64,000 nucleotides of DNA, taken from the NCBI GenBank assembly GCA_964569025.1, contig CAZMSQ010000011.1:8307-72306 (forward strand), written 5' to 3'. The notes below the pieces were generated by a model. The model searched no databases, was not told the DNA's origin, and saw nothing but the letters and a program-made list of their open reading frames with translations. This stretch comes from CAZMSQ01 sp964569025 (GTDB lineage Bacteria > Bacteroidota > Bacteroidia > Chitinophagales > Saprospiraceae). Below are positions 8,901 through 17,719 of this stretch, piece by piece (position 1 is the first letter of the stretch; each line of letters begins with the position of its first letter). The position numbers and the translations under genes are program-made.

Positions 8901-10442
8901 TTAATTTCTAATCTGATTTTTGATAGTTACTCTGCCTTGCGAGAAATACTGTCTGAGCGTTTCACGACGGGCCTCGCTCATATTCTTATGGACGTACAAC
9001 ACAACATTTCTCAATGAGTTGAGGCCCTTTGTCGACGAATCGGGCATCACTTCAGGGCTGACACCTCCGAGCACCAGATCTTCGAGATTGGATAGCCCCC
9101 ATAATGAGCCAGGCAAACTCCGAAACTGATCAGCTCTCAGTGTAAGCCTCCTCAGTTGAACTAGCTGACCGATTGATTCCGGTACTGTCTGAAGCGAATA
9201 TGCCCAGATATGCAGTTCCTCGAGATTCCTTCCCAACCCTGGCTTCAGCTCCGGCAAGGATTTAAGCGCTTCGGTTCTTGCCACAGTCAGAGAGCTGAGA
9301 GACTGACATTTCCATATTTTCCCAAGAGATGCCAGGCGTTCACCACTCACATCAAGCGTTGTCAGGGTTTCTATTTTATGAATCCCCGGAGGCATCTTAT
9401 CAAGACGATCATCTTGAATAATGAGCTGACTGACAGAGAGCTTTTTATTGATTTTATTGTAATTCACACCGGTGCAATGATGGACACCCAATATGGCGAG
9501 AGAAATCCCTCTCAGTGATTTCCAATCAAATTGTGCCAATCCGCATCGGTAGAAACGAATTTCTTCCATACCCGTACACCTATCAAGGCCGGATTCCTTT
9601 CCAGGCATCTCCACGTCAAAAAAAACAGCGCTTCGCAAACTGACTGAGCCTGCCAGCGACGGCATTGGGCCTGTCTGGAGACCACCGCGCAAAAAAAGCT
9701 CGGTTAACTCAGGTAAATTTGACAAGGAAGAGGGCCATATTGAAAGCGCCGGACAATCAATTTTGAGAGTTTGGAGGGAAGGTGGAATGAGCGATGCAGG
9801 AAGGAATGTCAGGGATTCGAGATGGAGTGTCACGTTCTCCAGCTTTAACCACCCGTTTTCTTGTTCAGGAATTTCAGAAATTTTCTTTGACTCGATGGTC
9901 AATGACTTGAGATTGGAAAAAGCCTGAATTCCCTGTGGCCATTCATCTAGATTTGGCATACGTACTTCAAGAGCGTACAGCTTTGCAAGTGGGCTGAATG
10001 GAGCTTGAAATCTCTTTGCATCCCTGTCACTAAGTGTGAGCGTTTCAAGATTTTCCAGCTTGGTGACAAATGCGGGCACCTCATTCCCGAGGCAATTCTC
10101 CAAAGTCAGGTCTTTGATTGACTGGAGACTTTCCATCGCTTCTTCCGGCCATTTTACATCCTGATTAGTCTGAATCTCGAGTACTTCGAGAGCCTGAAGT
10201 CGTGAGATAATATCCGGAATAAAAATCATGTTATCGGAAAAAATCCTCAACTCAGTCAACCCCTCCAATTGGGTGATATCCCGCCAGTCAGCCACTGAGA
10301 CTTTGGATCCGGATGGTATGTGGAGAATTCGTGCCTCTTCTTTGTTCTGAACTGCATCAGAAATGGAGGTATAGATGGTTTGTGCATATAATGAACTCAC
10401 TAATGCACAGGCCAGAGTCAGGGTTAGAAGGATGTGTTTCAT
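8901..10442 (-). CDS. Secreted leucine-rich-repeat protein
   Basis: The signal peptide (MKHILLTLTLACALVSSLYA) is followed by about 490 residues of irregular leucine-rich repeats such as LEGLTELRIFSDN, LENLETLTLSDRD, LSNLEDLVLGG. No catalytic domain, membrane anchor or T9SS tail is visible after the repeats, so it is probably a periplasmic or exported binding protein. An in-frame ATG at 10454 directly abuts the apbE stop codon (TAAATG), so translational coupling is possible; I prefer the ATG at 10442 because it begins a standard signal peptide. Confidence 0.8.
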   Translation of the reverse strand: MKHILLTLTLACALVSSLYAQTIYTSISDAVQNKEEARILHIPSGSKVSVADWRDITQLEGLTELRIFSDNMIFIPDIISRLQALEVLEIQTNQDVKWPEEAMESLQSIKDLTLENCLGNEVPAFVTKLENLETLTLSDRDAKRFQAPFSPLAKLYALEVRMPNLDEWPQGIQAFSNLKSLTIESKKISEIPEQENGWLKLENVTLHLESLTFLPASLIPPSLQTLKIDCPALSIWPSSLSNLPELTELFLRGGLQTGPMPSLAGSVSLRSAVFFDVEMPGKESGLDRCTGMEEIRFYRCGLAQFDWKSLRGISLAILGVHHCTGVNYNKINKKLSVSQLIIQDDRLDKMPPGIHKIETLTTLDVSGERLASLGKIWKCQSLSSLTVARTEALKSLPELKPGLGRNLEELHIWAYSLQTVPESIGQLVQLRRLTLRADQFRSLPGSLWGLSNLEDLVLGGVSPEVMPDSSTKGLNSLRNVVLYVHKNMSEARRETLRQYFSQGRVTIKNQIRN

Positions 10443-10454
10443 GAGTGCGATCAT

Positions 10455-11576
10455 TTAATGGTTTGTGGCTTTAAGAATTTGTTGAATGCCGGGGCTTTCC
10501 CAAACATCAGTGGATCCGTCCGGGGCTCCGAAGATAAGAATGGATTCGATGGATGGATTTTGCAGGGTCAATGCTTTGGCTGATTCAAGGCCAACCACCA
10601 TCATGGCCGTTGCCCACGCATCGGCAGTACGGCATTCTTTAGAAAACACAGAGGCGCTCAGCAAGGTATTATGCTCCGGAAAACCTGTTTTGGGATTGAT
10701 GGTATGACTGTGTTTGACACCATCAATTTCGTAATAATTGCGGTAATTGCCTGATGTAGCGAGTGAGAGATTAGTCAGCGAGACAATGCGTTCGAAATCT
10801 CCCTGAGCCGCATCTTCTTTTGGAGTGCTGATGCCAATCCGCCAGGGCGCACCCCGTGGGCTCATGCCTATTGCTCTGACCTCACCTCCAATCTCTACGA
10901 GCGCATCCCGGACACCCATGCTTTCAAGCAACAACACGATGATATCAACAGCATGACCTTTTGCTATGGCACTGAAATCAAGCTGCACCCCTGGTGCAGA
11001 CTTGACGAGCCTGCTGCTCTTGCCAAACTCATTGTGAATCACCCTGTCAAGTCCCACCAGGTCCAACAGAGAGTCTACTGCTGCGGAGTCTTTCAGAGAA
11101 TGCTTTTTTCTCGGTTCATAACCAAATCCCCAGTAATTGACGAGGGGCATGACGGTAGGATCAAAATATCCATTGGTTTGGAAAAAAATATCGGAGGCCG
11201 CAATGTAGTTGGCTACAAAATGTGCCTGACCAGATTGCCAGTTCGGAGCCGGGGAGTTTCCATCAGGAAGAAACAGCTGCTCGAAATCAAAGGCAATCGC
11301 GAAGGACGAATCGGCCTGATTGAAGCGTGAAATCACAGAGGAGGGTATATACGTGGAGACCTCATCATTGATGCCGACCAGCAGGGAGTCGATGAATTCT
11401 CCGAGAGGTTTCCCGCTGGTATCGCGGCAAGTGACATGCCAGGTGGTCCCCATGGTCTGTCCGCTGAAATTGACAAACTGGCTGTGAGGATTGGGATTCT
11501 GCTGATTCCCACAACCTGTAAGGATCATCAAAAAGATGGCAATTATCCATGCCAATATTGGCTTTTTGATTACCAT
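10455..11576 (-). CDS. apbE: FAD:protein FMN transferase (ApbE lipoprotein)
   Basis: Attaches FMN covalently to Ser/Thr of periplasmic or membrane flavoproteins such as Na+-NQR or Rnf subunits, using FAD and Mg2+. Visible family marks are GQTMGTTWHV, YFDPTVMPLVNYWGFG, LDFSAIAKGHAVD, the GGEVRAIG glycine segment, SLATSGNYRNYYEIDG, HTINPKTGFP, and the metal-binding CRTADAWATAMMVVG. The signal ends with a lipobox Cys at residue 22. It lies between DoxX (7-base overlap) and the LRR gene (directly abutting). No flavoprotein target gene is present in the window. Confidence 0.95.
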   Translation of the reverse strand: MVIKKPILAWIIAIFLMILTGCGNQQNPNPHSQFVNFSGQTMGTTWHVTCRDTSGKPLGEFIDSLLVGINDEVSTYIPSSVISRFNQADSSFAIAFDFEQLFLPDGNSPAPNWQSGQAHFVANYIAASDIFFQTNGYFDPTVMPLVNYWGFGYEPRKKHSLKDSAAVDSLLDLVGLDRVIHNEFGKSSRLVKSAPGVQLDFSAIAKGHAVDIIVLLLESMGVRDALVEIGGEVRAIGMSPRGAPWRIGISTPKEDAAQGDFERIVSLTNLSLATSGNYRNYYEIDGVKHSHTINPKTGFPEHNTLLSASVFSKECRTADAWATAMMVVGLESAKALTLQNPSIESILIFGAPDGSTDVWESPGIQQILKATNH

Positions 11577-11947
11577 TGGCCGGATTTGGTTCGGCTTTTA
11601 AACACATAATGGTCCAGCGACCAGCGACCGCCGCCTTTTAGAAACAAGACGGCAAAAACTGCCAGATACAGGATTGGCACCTCAGTCTCGATAAGAGAAG
11701 ATTTCATGGAAGCGTACACACCAAGTGCCATTGCAAAAATCAGTGGCACAGACACCCAGCGAGTCAATAATCCGAGTGTGATCATTCCAGCACACACCAG
11801 TTCGCATATGACTGCGAGCAGAAGGTTCGGTGTGGAATCAATGCCTTCGAGCAGGAGCCTGAATTTGGGTAAGCCGTGATTCCACATCATCAGACCGCCA
11901 AATGCCAGTCTGAGAATCAGCAGGGAAAGGTGTTCGATTGAAAGCAT
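11570..11947 (-). CDS. DoxX-family small membrane protein
   Basis: A 125-residue protein with four predicted membrane helices. The DoxX pattern is visible: LRLAFGGLMMWNHGLPKF in helix 1, a middle CAGMITLGLLTRW helix pair, and the WSLDHYVF tail. DoxX/SURF4-like proteins are often linked to redox or thiol stress but have no settled function. It overlaps apbE by 7 bases and follows terC by 10, so the three are probably co-transcribed. Confidence 0.85.
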   Translation of the reverse strand: MLSIEHLSLLILRLAFGGLMMWNHGLPKFRLLLEGIDSTPNLLLAVICELVCAGMITLGLLTRWVSVPLIFAMALGVYASMKSSLIETEVPILYLAVFAVLFLKGGGRWSLDHYVFKSRTKSGQW

Positions 11948-11957
11948 GGAGAGAATA

Positions 11958-12812
11958 TTATTTCACCTTTTTTCTCGGCGTTTCTGCAAGAAATGTCTCC
12001 TCAGTAACACCATGGAGCCGAACCGGTTCAGGGCCTTTCCGGAGCTTCATATTTAGAAACTCGACAACCAGTGAAAATGCGATGGCAAAGTAGAGGTACC
12101 CTTTGGGCACGGCTCCGACTTCCTGCCCTCCGATGACAAGGTGGGCCTTATGGGCTCCCTCTGCAATCAGCATAAATCCAATCAGAATCAGAAAAGCGAG
12201 TCCGAGCATTTGGATTGTTGGATGACGGTTGACAAATCGTCCGACCGGGACAGCGAAGAGCATCATAATGACAACCGAGGCCACAACGGCAAAAATCATA
12301 ATGACCAGAGCTCCTTGAAGTCCGGAGGTCATTCCGACGGCTGTGAGTATTGAGTCAAAAGAGAAGACGATGTTAATGAGGGTAATTTGCACAAGTACTG
12401 ACAAAAAGGGGGACTTCCCGCCGGCTGCGGACCGGGCTTCCGAAGCAACTGAGTGACCCTCAAGTTTGTGGTGAATTTCACTGGTACTTTTGTAGAGTAA
12501 AAACAGCCCTCCGCCAATCAGAATCAGACTTTGCCCTGTAAATCCGCCATGCATCCATGCACCCTCAAAACTGAGCCATGGGTCATCAAGGGCCACAAGC
12601 CATGAGATTCCAAAGAGCAATGCAATGCGCAGCACCATGGCCAGTGCCAGCCCAATGGATGTCGCCCTTGGCTGGTCCCGGGCCGGCAGTTTATTGGCGG
12701 CAATACTGATAAAGATGATGTTATCGATGCCGAGAACAATCTCAAGGAAGGTGAGTGTCAGCAGGCTCATCCATGCCTCACCCCCGGCCAAGTCGGGCAA
12801 TACCCATTCCAT
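11958..12812 (-). CDS. TerC-family integral membrane protein (YkoY/Alx type)
   Basis: TerC proteins are multi-helix membrane proteins implicated in metal-ion (Mn2+) export or loading and in tellurite resistance. Conserved acidic motifs are present: LEIVLGIDNIIFISI in the first helix and FSFDSILTAVGM in the middle, each with the membrane-embedded Asp/Glu typical of the family, plus the VEFLNMKLRK C-terminus. The 284-residue length is normal. It is divergent from the SulP transporter across only 61 bases and heads the terC-doxX-apbE-LRR run. Confidence 0.92.
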   Translation of the reverse strand: MEWVLPDLAGGEAWMSLLTLTFLEIVLGIDNIIFISIAANKLPARDQPRATSIGLALAMVLRIALLFGISWLVALDDPWLSFEGAWMHGGFTGQSLILIGGGLFLLYKSTSEIHHKLEGHSVASEARSAAGGKSPFLSVLVQITLINIVFSFDSILTAVGMTSGLQGALVIMIFAVVASVVIMMLFAVPVGRFVNRHPTIQMLGLAFLILIGFMLIAEGAHKAHLVIGGQEVGAVPKGYLYFAIAFSLVVEFLNMKLRKGPEPVRLHGVTEETFLAETPRKKVK

Positions 12813-12873
12813 GTGCGCAGATTTGTTGCAAGTTTACGAAAAAAAAGAAAGGAAGGGCGGGACTCTATGACCA

Positions 12874-14718
12874 ATGTCACAAAGCACCGAAATCCTGAAT
12901 GGTTACCTTTACCTCAAAATTCTTGTTTTGAGTACCAGGCCTCTGAAATATCGGATTTTTCCCTTTTTGCAATGGGTTCATGAACTCGACCGCCGCACCT
13001 TGCGTGCGGACCTACTCGCTGGTGTAACCGGAGCCATCATCGTGCTGCCTCAGGGTGTGGCTTTTGCCATGATTGCCGGCCTTCCGCCGATTTACGGATT
13101 GTACACGGCCATGATTACCCCCATCATTGCCGCTCTGTTCGGATCCTCCTACCACCTGATATCAGGGCCGACCACGGCCATTTCCATTGTGGTCTATGCA
13201 TCGGTGAGCAAATACGTCCCTCCGGATCAGGTCAGTGAATTTGTGGCACTCACTATGGTCCTCACCGTCCTTGCCGGTGCCATCCAGTTGGCCATGGGTC
13301 TGGCAAGGCTTGGCACGCTGGTCAATTTTGTATCGCATACAGTTGTCATCGGATTTACTGCCGGTGCAGCCATTCTGATTGCCTCCAGTCAGGTGCCGCA
13401 TATTCTTGGGCTTGAGCTGTCTGGCGGACATGCATTTTGGGAGACCTGGCTCGACATTTTCCGACACCTCGGGCTGACCAATCCCTACGTCCTGCTTGTA
13501 GGGGGAGGCAGTCTGTTATCGGCAATTCTCATTCGAAAATTCCTTCCGAAAGTCCCGTATATGCTTGCTGCCATGGTTATCGGTTCGGTGGTGGCCCTGC
13601 TTGTTGGGGGTGAGGACAAAGGTATCAAGCTGGTGGGCGAAATGCCGGCCCGGCTGCCGCCATTCAACATGCCGGAACTGAGCTATGCCAACATCCGGAT
13701 GCTTGCACCTGATGCATTTGCCGTGGCCCTGTTGGGACTCATAGAAGCAGTTGCCATAGGCCGAGCCATTGCCACGCACACACGGCAGCGCATTGATGGG
13801 AATCAAGAGTTCATTGGTCAGGGACTCAGTAATCTGGTCGCTGGGTTTTTCTCTTGCTACGCCGGCTCGGGTTCATTCACCCGTTCGGGGGTCAACTTTT
13901 CTGCAGGTGCCAAAACCCCGTTATCGGCCATATTCGCCGCCCTCCTTCTCATGCTCATCGTGCTCTTCGTAGCACCCCTGACAGCCTACCTTCCCCTCCC
14001 GGCCATGGGAGGCATCATCCTTTTGGTTGCCTATAACCTCATTGACTTCCACCACATCAAGACCATTCTCAAATCCAGTCCCATCGAAACCACCGTCTTG
14101 CTGGTTACCTTTTTTGCCACACTTTTTCTGGAACTCGAGGTGGCAATTTACGTTGGGGTTTTCTTTTCGCTTGTGTTCTACCTTCAGCGAACTTCGAAAC
14201 CAAATATTGCAGTATTGGCCCCTGACCCTGACGACCACCGCCGACGCCTTACAAATCTGGTGCGCAAACCATCCCTGCCACAATGCCCCCAACTCGCTAT
14301 CCTGCGGATTGATGGCTCGCTGTACTACGGAGCTGTAGATCATGTGGCAAATACGCTTGGTGATTTACGGGATGACAAGGGGCAGCATTCTATTCTGATT
14401 GTTGCCGATGGCATCAATTTCATCGATCTGGCGGGTGCAGAATGGCTGGCCCAGGAGGCCTCAAATTGGCGTACCAGGGGGGGTGACCTATATGTTTCAG
14501 GGCTCAAACGAACTGCACAAGATGTGCTGGAGCACAGTGGCATGAAGGAAAAAATGGGACCAGCAAATTTCTTTGCCACAAAAAAAGAAGCCATTGCCGG
14601 CATCTTCCCCCGTTTGCGCGAAAGCCAGTGTGCCTTGTGCCAAAGCAGAATCTTTGAAGAATGCGCCTCCGTTCGTGAAAAGGCAGTTGAAGAGGGTGCC
14701 TCTGAATATTCACCCTGA
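12874..14718 (+). CDS. SulP/SLC26-family anion transporter with STAS domain
   Basis: Inner-membrane transporter of the SulP family (sulfate, bicarbonate or related anions). The family opening, RADLLAGVTGAIIVLPQGVAFAMIAGLPPIYGLYTA, begins near residue 45, followed by about 12-14 helices including ISGPTTAISIVVY and the SRSGVNF-type segment, here FTRSGVNFSAGAKTPLSAI. A STAS domain spans roughly residues 460-570. The tail has a small Cys cluster (CALCQSRIFEEC) that could bind metal. The substrate cannot be assigned; there is no adjacent carbonic anhydrase or sulfate-assimilation gene. Confidence 0.92.
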   Translation: MSQSTEILNGYLYLKILVLSTRPLKYRIFPFLQWVHELDRRTLRADLLAGVTGAIIVLPQGVAFAMIAGLPPIYGLYTAMITPIIAALFGSSYHLISGPTTAISIVVYASVSKYVPPDQVSEFVALTMVLTVLAGAIQLAMGLARLGTLVNFVSHTVVIGFTAGAAILIASSQVPHILGLELSGGHAFWETWLDIFRHLGLTNPYVLLVGGGSLLSAILIRKFLPKVPYMLAAMVIGSVVALLVGGEDKGIKLVGEMPARLPPFNMPELSYANIRMLAPDAFAVALLGLIEAVAIGRAIATHTRQRIDGNQEFIGQGLSNLVAGFFSCYAGSGSFTRSGVNFSAGAKTPLSAIFAALLLMLIVLFVAPLTAYLPLPAMGGIILLVAYNLIDFHHIKTILKSSPIETTVLLVTFFATLFLELEVAIYVGVFFSLVFYLQRTSKPNIAVLAPDPDDHRRRLTNLVRKPSLPQCPQLAILRIDGSLYYGAVDHVANTLGDLRDDKGQHSILIVADGINFIDLAGAEWLAQEASNWRTRGGDLYVSGLKRTAQDVLEHSGMKEKMGPANFFATKKEAIAGIFPRLRESQCALCQSRIFEECASVREKAVEEGASEYSP

Positions 14719-14763
14719 AAACAGTATCTTTCCATCAGATTCGTTCACGCACCTTTTCATATC

Positions 14764-15228
14764 ATGCGCACCATCCACAAACTGCTCGATACCTACGGTG
14801 AAAGTCACCAGAATGGCACTAACAAGCTCATCCACTGGGTCTGTGTGCCGGCTATCATGTTCAGCCTGCTAGGGCTGCTGGCCTTGATTCCTTTTCCGGG
14901 GGGTTACACTGGCATGTTTGCCAACTGGGCTGCCGTTTTTCTGGCTGCTGCTCTAGTGTATTACCTCAGACTATCTGTGCTGATGTTTGTCGGATTCATC
15001 GGTATCGGGGCAGTTTTGCTGTGGGGTATTCATTCTGTGAAAGAAACGACCGGGACACATGCTGCCTGGGTATTTCCTGCCGTATTTGTCGTTGCCTGGA
15101 TCGGACAGTTTATCGGTCATAAGATTGAAGGCAAAAAGCCATCTTTTTTTCAGGATCTCCAGTTCCTGCTGATTGGCCCGGCATGGCTGTTGCATTTCAT
15201 TTATGACAAACTCGGCATCAGGTATTGA
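14764..15228 (+). CDS. Mpo1-like (DUF962) membrane protein
   Basis: The 154-residue protein matches the DUF962/Mpo1 family. It has the N-terminal YGESHQNGTNKLIHWVCVPAIMFSLLGLL signature and the HKIEGKKPSFFQDLQFLLIGPAWLLHF C-terminus, with the conserved His residues (H15, H24, and the GHKIEGKKP motif) thought to ligate Fe2+. Yeast Mpo1 is a dioxygenase in 2-hydroxy fatty acid (phytosphingosine) breakdown; the bacterial role is unknown. It has about four helices and its stop codon lies 11 bases before the murQ start. Confidence 0.9.
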   Translation: MRTIHKLLDTYGESHQNGTNKLIHWVCVPAIMFSLLGLLALIPFPGGYTGMFANWAAVFLAAALVYYLRLSVLMFVGFIGIGAVLLWGIHSVKETTGTHAAWVFPAVFVVAWIGQFIGHKIEGKKPSFFQDLQFLLIGPAWLLHFIYDKLGIRY

Positions 15229-15239
15229 GGTCCTCCGGA

Positions 15240-16058
15240 ATGGAAAAAATTACCGAACAGTCATCTCCCTGGCGCCATCTTGAGCAGATGTCTCTTTCAG
15301 ACATCCTTCACGGCATTAATGAGGAAGACCACAAAGTAGCTCCGGCGGTCCGCCTTGCCATCCCTCAAATCGAAGCCCTCGCGAAAGGTGTCATTACCAA
15401 AATGCAGCAAGGAGGACGCCTCTTTTACATCGGTTCAGGTACCAGTGGCAGACTGGGTGTGGTTGATGCCTCTGAATGCCCTCCGACATTTGGAGTGCCT
15501 GATGACTGGGTCATCGGACTCATTGCAGGAGGAGACGGTGCCATTCGCAAAGCAGTAGAATTTGCCGAAGATGACCCCCATCAAGCCTGGGAAGACCTCC
15601 AGCATTATGGAGTCTGCGATATGGATGTGGTCGTTGGCATTGCGGCCTCCGGCACCACACCCTATGTGGTACACGGCCTTGCTGATTGCCGAAAGCGAAA
15701 CATCTCCACCGGTTGCATCACCTGCAATCCAGGTAGCCCCGTCACCAGAGAAGCCACATGGCCTGTGGTTATCAGAGTCGGCCCTGAATTTGTAACCGGA
15801 AGCACCCGCATGAAATCCGGTACTGCCCAAAAGCTGGTACTCAATATGCTCTCAACCTCAGTCATGATTGCACTGGGACGGGTCGAAGACAACAAGATGG
15901 TCGATATGCAGCTCAGCAATCAAAAACTCGTGGACCGCGGCTCTCGCATTCTCCAACATACACTCGGACTTTCATATGAGAAGGCGCGAGAACTCCTCCT
16001 CTCCCATGGCAGCGTCCGTCAAGCACTGGATGCCAATAGAGAAGACTCCAAAGATTGA
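15240..16058 (+). CDS. murQ: N-acetylmuramic acid 6-phosphate etherase
   Basis: Cleaves the lactyl ether of MurNAc-6-P to give GlcNAc-6-P and D-lactate in peptidoglycan recycling. The SIS fold is evident: the opening TEQSSPWRHLEQMSLSDIL, RLFYIGSGTSGRLGVVDASECPPTFG (phosphosugar loop and active-site Glu), GIAASGTTPYV, PGPEFVTGSTRMKSGTAQKL-type motif (here VGPEFVTGSTRMKSGTAQK), and LSNQKLVDRG. I use the ATG at 15240, where family members begin, rather than an in-frame TTG at 15225. The predicted amino-sugar kinase at 16851 fits the same pathway. Confidence 0.95.
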   Translation: MEKITEQSSPWRHLEQMSLSDILHGINEEDHKVAPAVRLAIPQIEALAKGVITKMQQGGRLFYIGSGTSGRLGVVDASECPPTFGVPDDWVIGLIAGGDGAIRKAVEFAEDDPHQAWEDLQHYGVCDMDVVVGIAASGTTPYVVHGLADCRKRNISTGCITCNPGSPVTREATWPVVIRVGPEFVTGSTRMKSGTAQKLVLNMLSTSVMIALGRVEDNKMVDMQLSNQKLVDRGSRILQHTLGLSYEKARELLLSHGSVRQALDANREDSKD

Positions 16059-16059
16059 C

Positions 16060-16746
16060 TCACTCGCTTAGAAAATCATCCAGAGCTGTGTTCAAAAACC
16101 CAACGAGACCAGATACCTTTCTGTATGCTGCCAAAGCGAAACCCACAAATTCGTCACTGACAATTTCATCATCGGAGATAAATCTCTGGGTATAAAACCC
16201 TTTGAATTTCAAGTATCCAATAGCAGGATGGTCATCCGCCCACCCTCTCGGAGGTCGCTTCAATACAGACGGGGTTTGAATACCATTGGGAAATGCATCA
16301 AACAAATCTGTTTGTTCTGCAATACCCAACCACTTTTCAGGCGCCTGACTAATGCCCTCTCTCATAGCTTTCAGCGCTCCTGAATCAGGCATATACACCC
16401 CTCCCCCCAGAAACGACTGCCCTCCGGGCGCAAGATTCAGGTAATAGCCAGCATATGGACTTTTTCGTCCCGCACGATTCATGAAGCAGAAAAAATGATC
16501 CTTGTACGGTGACTTATCCGCGCTGAAACGCGTGTCCCTGTAAATCCGCATGACACACTGCTTCGCCTCCAAAAATGACATGCGCACTCCTTCGTCAAAT
16601 TCCGAAATTCCTGTCAGCAGCTGCTCCGTCAACCCGAAAAACTCATCAAGTGCCACCTCATAACGGTCTTTGTGATTTTGAAACCACTCCCGGTTATTGT
16701 TGTACCTTAGGTCTTCAAGAAAAGTCAAAGTCGATTTGGATACCAT
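16060..16746 (-). CDS. DUF2461 family protein
   Basis: A 228-residue cytosolic protein matching DUF2461 (TIGR02453): FLEDLRYNNNREWFQNHKDRYE at the N-terminus, RIYRDTRFSADKSPYKDHF, and GYYLNLAPGGQSFLGGGVYMP. The family is widespread in Bacteroidota with unknown function. It converges with murQ one base away and is divergent from the kinase gene across a 104-base gap that contains a large palindrome. Confidence 0.9.
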   Translation of the reverse strand: MVSKSTLTFLEDLRYNNNREWFQNHKDRYEVALDEFFGLTEQLLTGISEFDEGVRMSFLEAKQCVMRIYRDTRFSADKSPYKDHFFCFMNRAGRKSPYAGYYLNLAPGGQSFLGGGVYMPDSGALKAMREGISQAPEKWLGIAEQTDLFDAFPNGIQTPSVLKRPPRGWADDHPAIGYLKFKGFYTQRFISDDEIVSDEFVGFALAAYRKVSGLVGFLNTALDDFLSE

Positions 16747-16787
16747 AGCGCTCAGTATTTATCCAAAGATAGGCAATTCCTGACGAG

Positions 16788-16838
16788 ACCCGGTCGGACC
16801 GCTATAGCGGTCCGACGGCTATAGCGGTCCGACCGGGT
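16788..16838. repeat. Composite palindromic element, copy 1
   Basis: A 24-base perfect palindrome at 16793-16816 (half-site GTCGGACCGCTA) is followed directly by most of a second copy, so that 16788-16808 and 16818-16838 form perfect 21-base inverted arms around a 9-base spacer. The same core recurs at 46143-46168. It sits in the divergent gap between the DUF2461 and kinase genes. It could be a dispersed extragenic palindrome or an operator; there is no T-run to make it a classical terminator. Confidence 0.85.
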
Positions 16839-16850
16839 AAAAGATTTCGT

Positions 16851-17690
16851 ATGAAAGTGTTAATAGACAGTGGGGGGACCCGCAGCACATGGGTGAAGGT
16901 GGACGGGAATGGGGAAGTAAGGAGAGAAGGGCCTGGGATTAACCCGTATTTTTTGACAGAAGGAGCTATCGCTGATCGGTGCCGGGACATGGCGGCTGCC
17001 CTGGGTGCAGGAACCAAGGAGGTCTTTTTTTATGGGGCCGGGCTGGAAAGCAGCGCCAATCGCGATGCCGTGAAGGCGGGATTGGCAGCGGCATTTCCGA
17101 AGGCTTCTGTCGAGGTTTATTCAGATATTTTTGGAGCTGCCAGGGCGCTGTATCAGGACTCAAGTGGAGTTGTGGCTATTTTGGGAACAGGCGCGAATAC
17201 CTGTTGGTATGATGGGGAGCAAGCTGAAATTCGCAGACCGGGATTTGGATTTATATTAGGCGATGAGGGCAGCGGAGCTGTATTGGGTGTACAGGTGCTG
17301 AGGGCATGGCTGTACCGCCGATTCCCTGATGATTTGAAGGAGGCTTTTGAAACTGCATTTCCAATGCGGATTGAAGATGCCCTTCAGGCAGTGTATTCCG
17401 GGGAGGCTCCGAACAGGTTTCTGGGCAGCTTCGCGCCTTTTGCTGCAGCCCACAGGTATCACCCATTTATGCGTGAGTTGATTTCCGGACATTTTTCGAG
17501 GTTTTACCAGCAGATGCTTGACGCCTATGCGGCCGATGGACTGAATCGAGTGGCCTTTTGTGGGTCTGTTGCCTGGCACTTCAGGGATGAACTGGAAAAA
17601 TGTGCCTCAGAACACGGTTTTGAGGTGATGAAGATTGCCCAAAACCCAATTGAAGGACTTGTACAATATCACACGAGCCGGATTGAGTAG
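16851..17690 (+). CDS. BadF/BadG/BcrA/BcrD-type ATPase, probable N-acetylglucosamine/MurNAc kinase
   Basis: ASKHA-fold sugar kinase. The N-terminal phosphate-1 loop is DSGGTRSTWVKVD, followed by GPGINPYF, the phosphate-2 loop ILGTGANTCWYDG and GFILGDEGSGAVLG, all characteristic of NagK/MurK-like members. At 279 residues it is the usual length. With murQ about 800 bases upstream on the same strand, a role in phosphorylating amino sugars released from peptidoglycan is likely. Exact substrate (GlcNAc, GlcN or MurNAc) is not decidable here. Confidence 0.85.
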   Translation: MKVLIDSGGTRSTWVKVDGNGEVRREGPGINPYFLTEGAIADRCRDMAAALGAGTKEVFFYGAGLESSANRDAVKAGLAAAFPKASVEVYSDIFGAARALYQDSSGVVAILGTGANTCWYDGEQAEIRRPGFGFILGDEGSGAVLGVQVLRAWLYRRFPDDLKEAFETAFPMRIEDALQAVYSGEAPNRFLGSFAPFAAAHRYHPFMRELISGHFSRFYQQMLDAYAADGLNRVAFCGSVAWHFRDELEKCASEHGFEVMKIAQNPIEGLVQYHTSRIE

Positions 17691-17719
17691 CCTCCGAGCC
17701 TTGAAATGAGCAGAAATTA

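Noticed and set aside
11958..12812. A tellurite-resistance (ter) or phage-defence cluster around TerC
   Set aside because: Only terC is present, with no terA/B/D/E/Z; neighbours are DoxX and ApbE.
16788..16838. The palindrome as an intrinsic terminator for murQ or DUF2461
   Set aside because: It lies upstream of both divergent genes, not at their 3' ends, and has no T-run after the stem.
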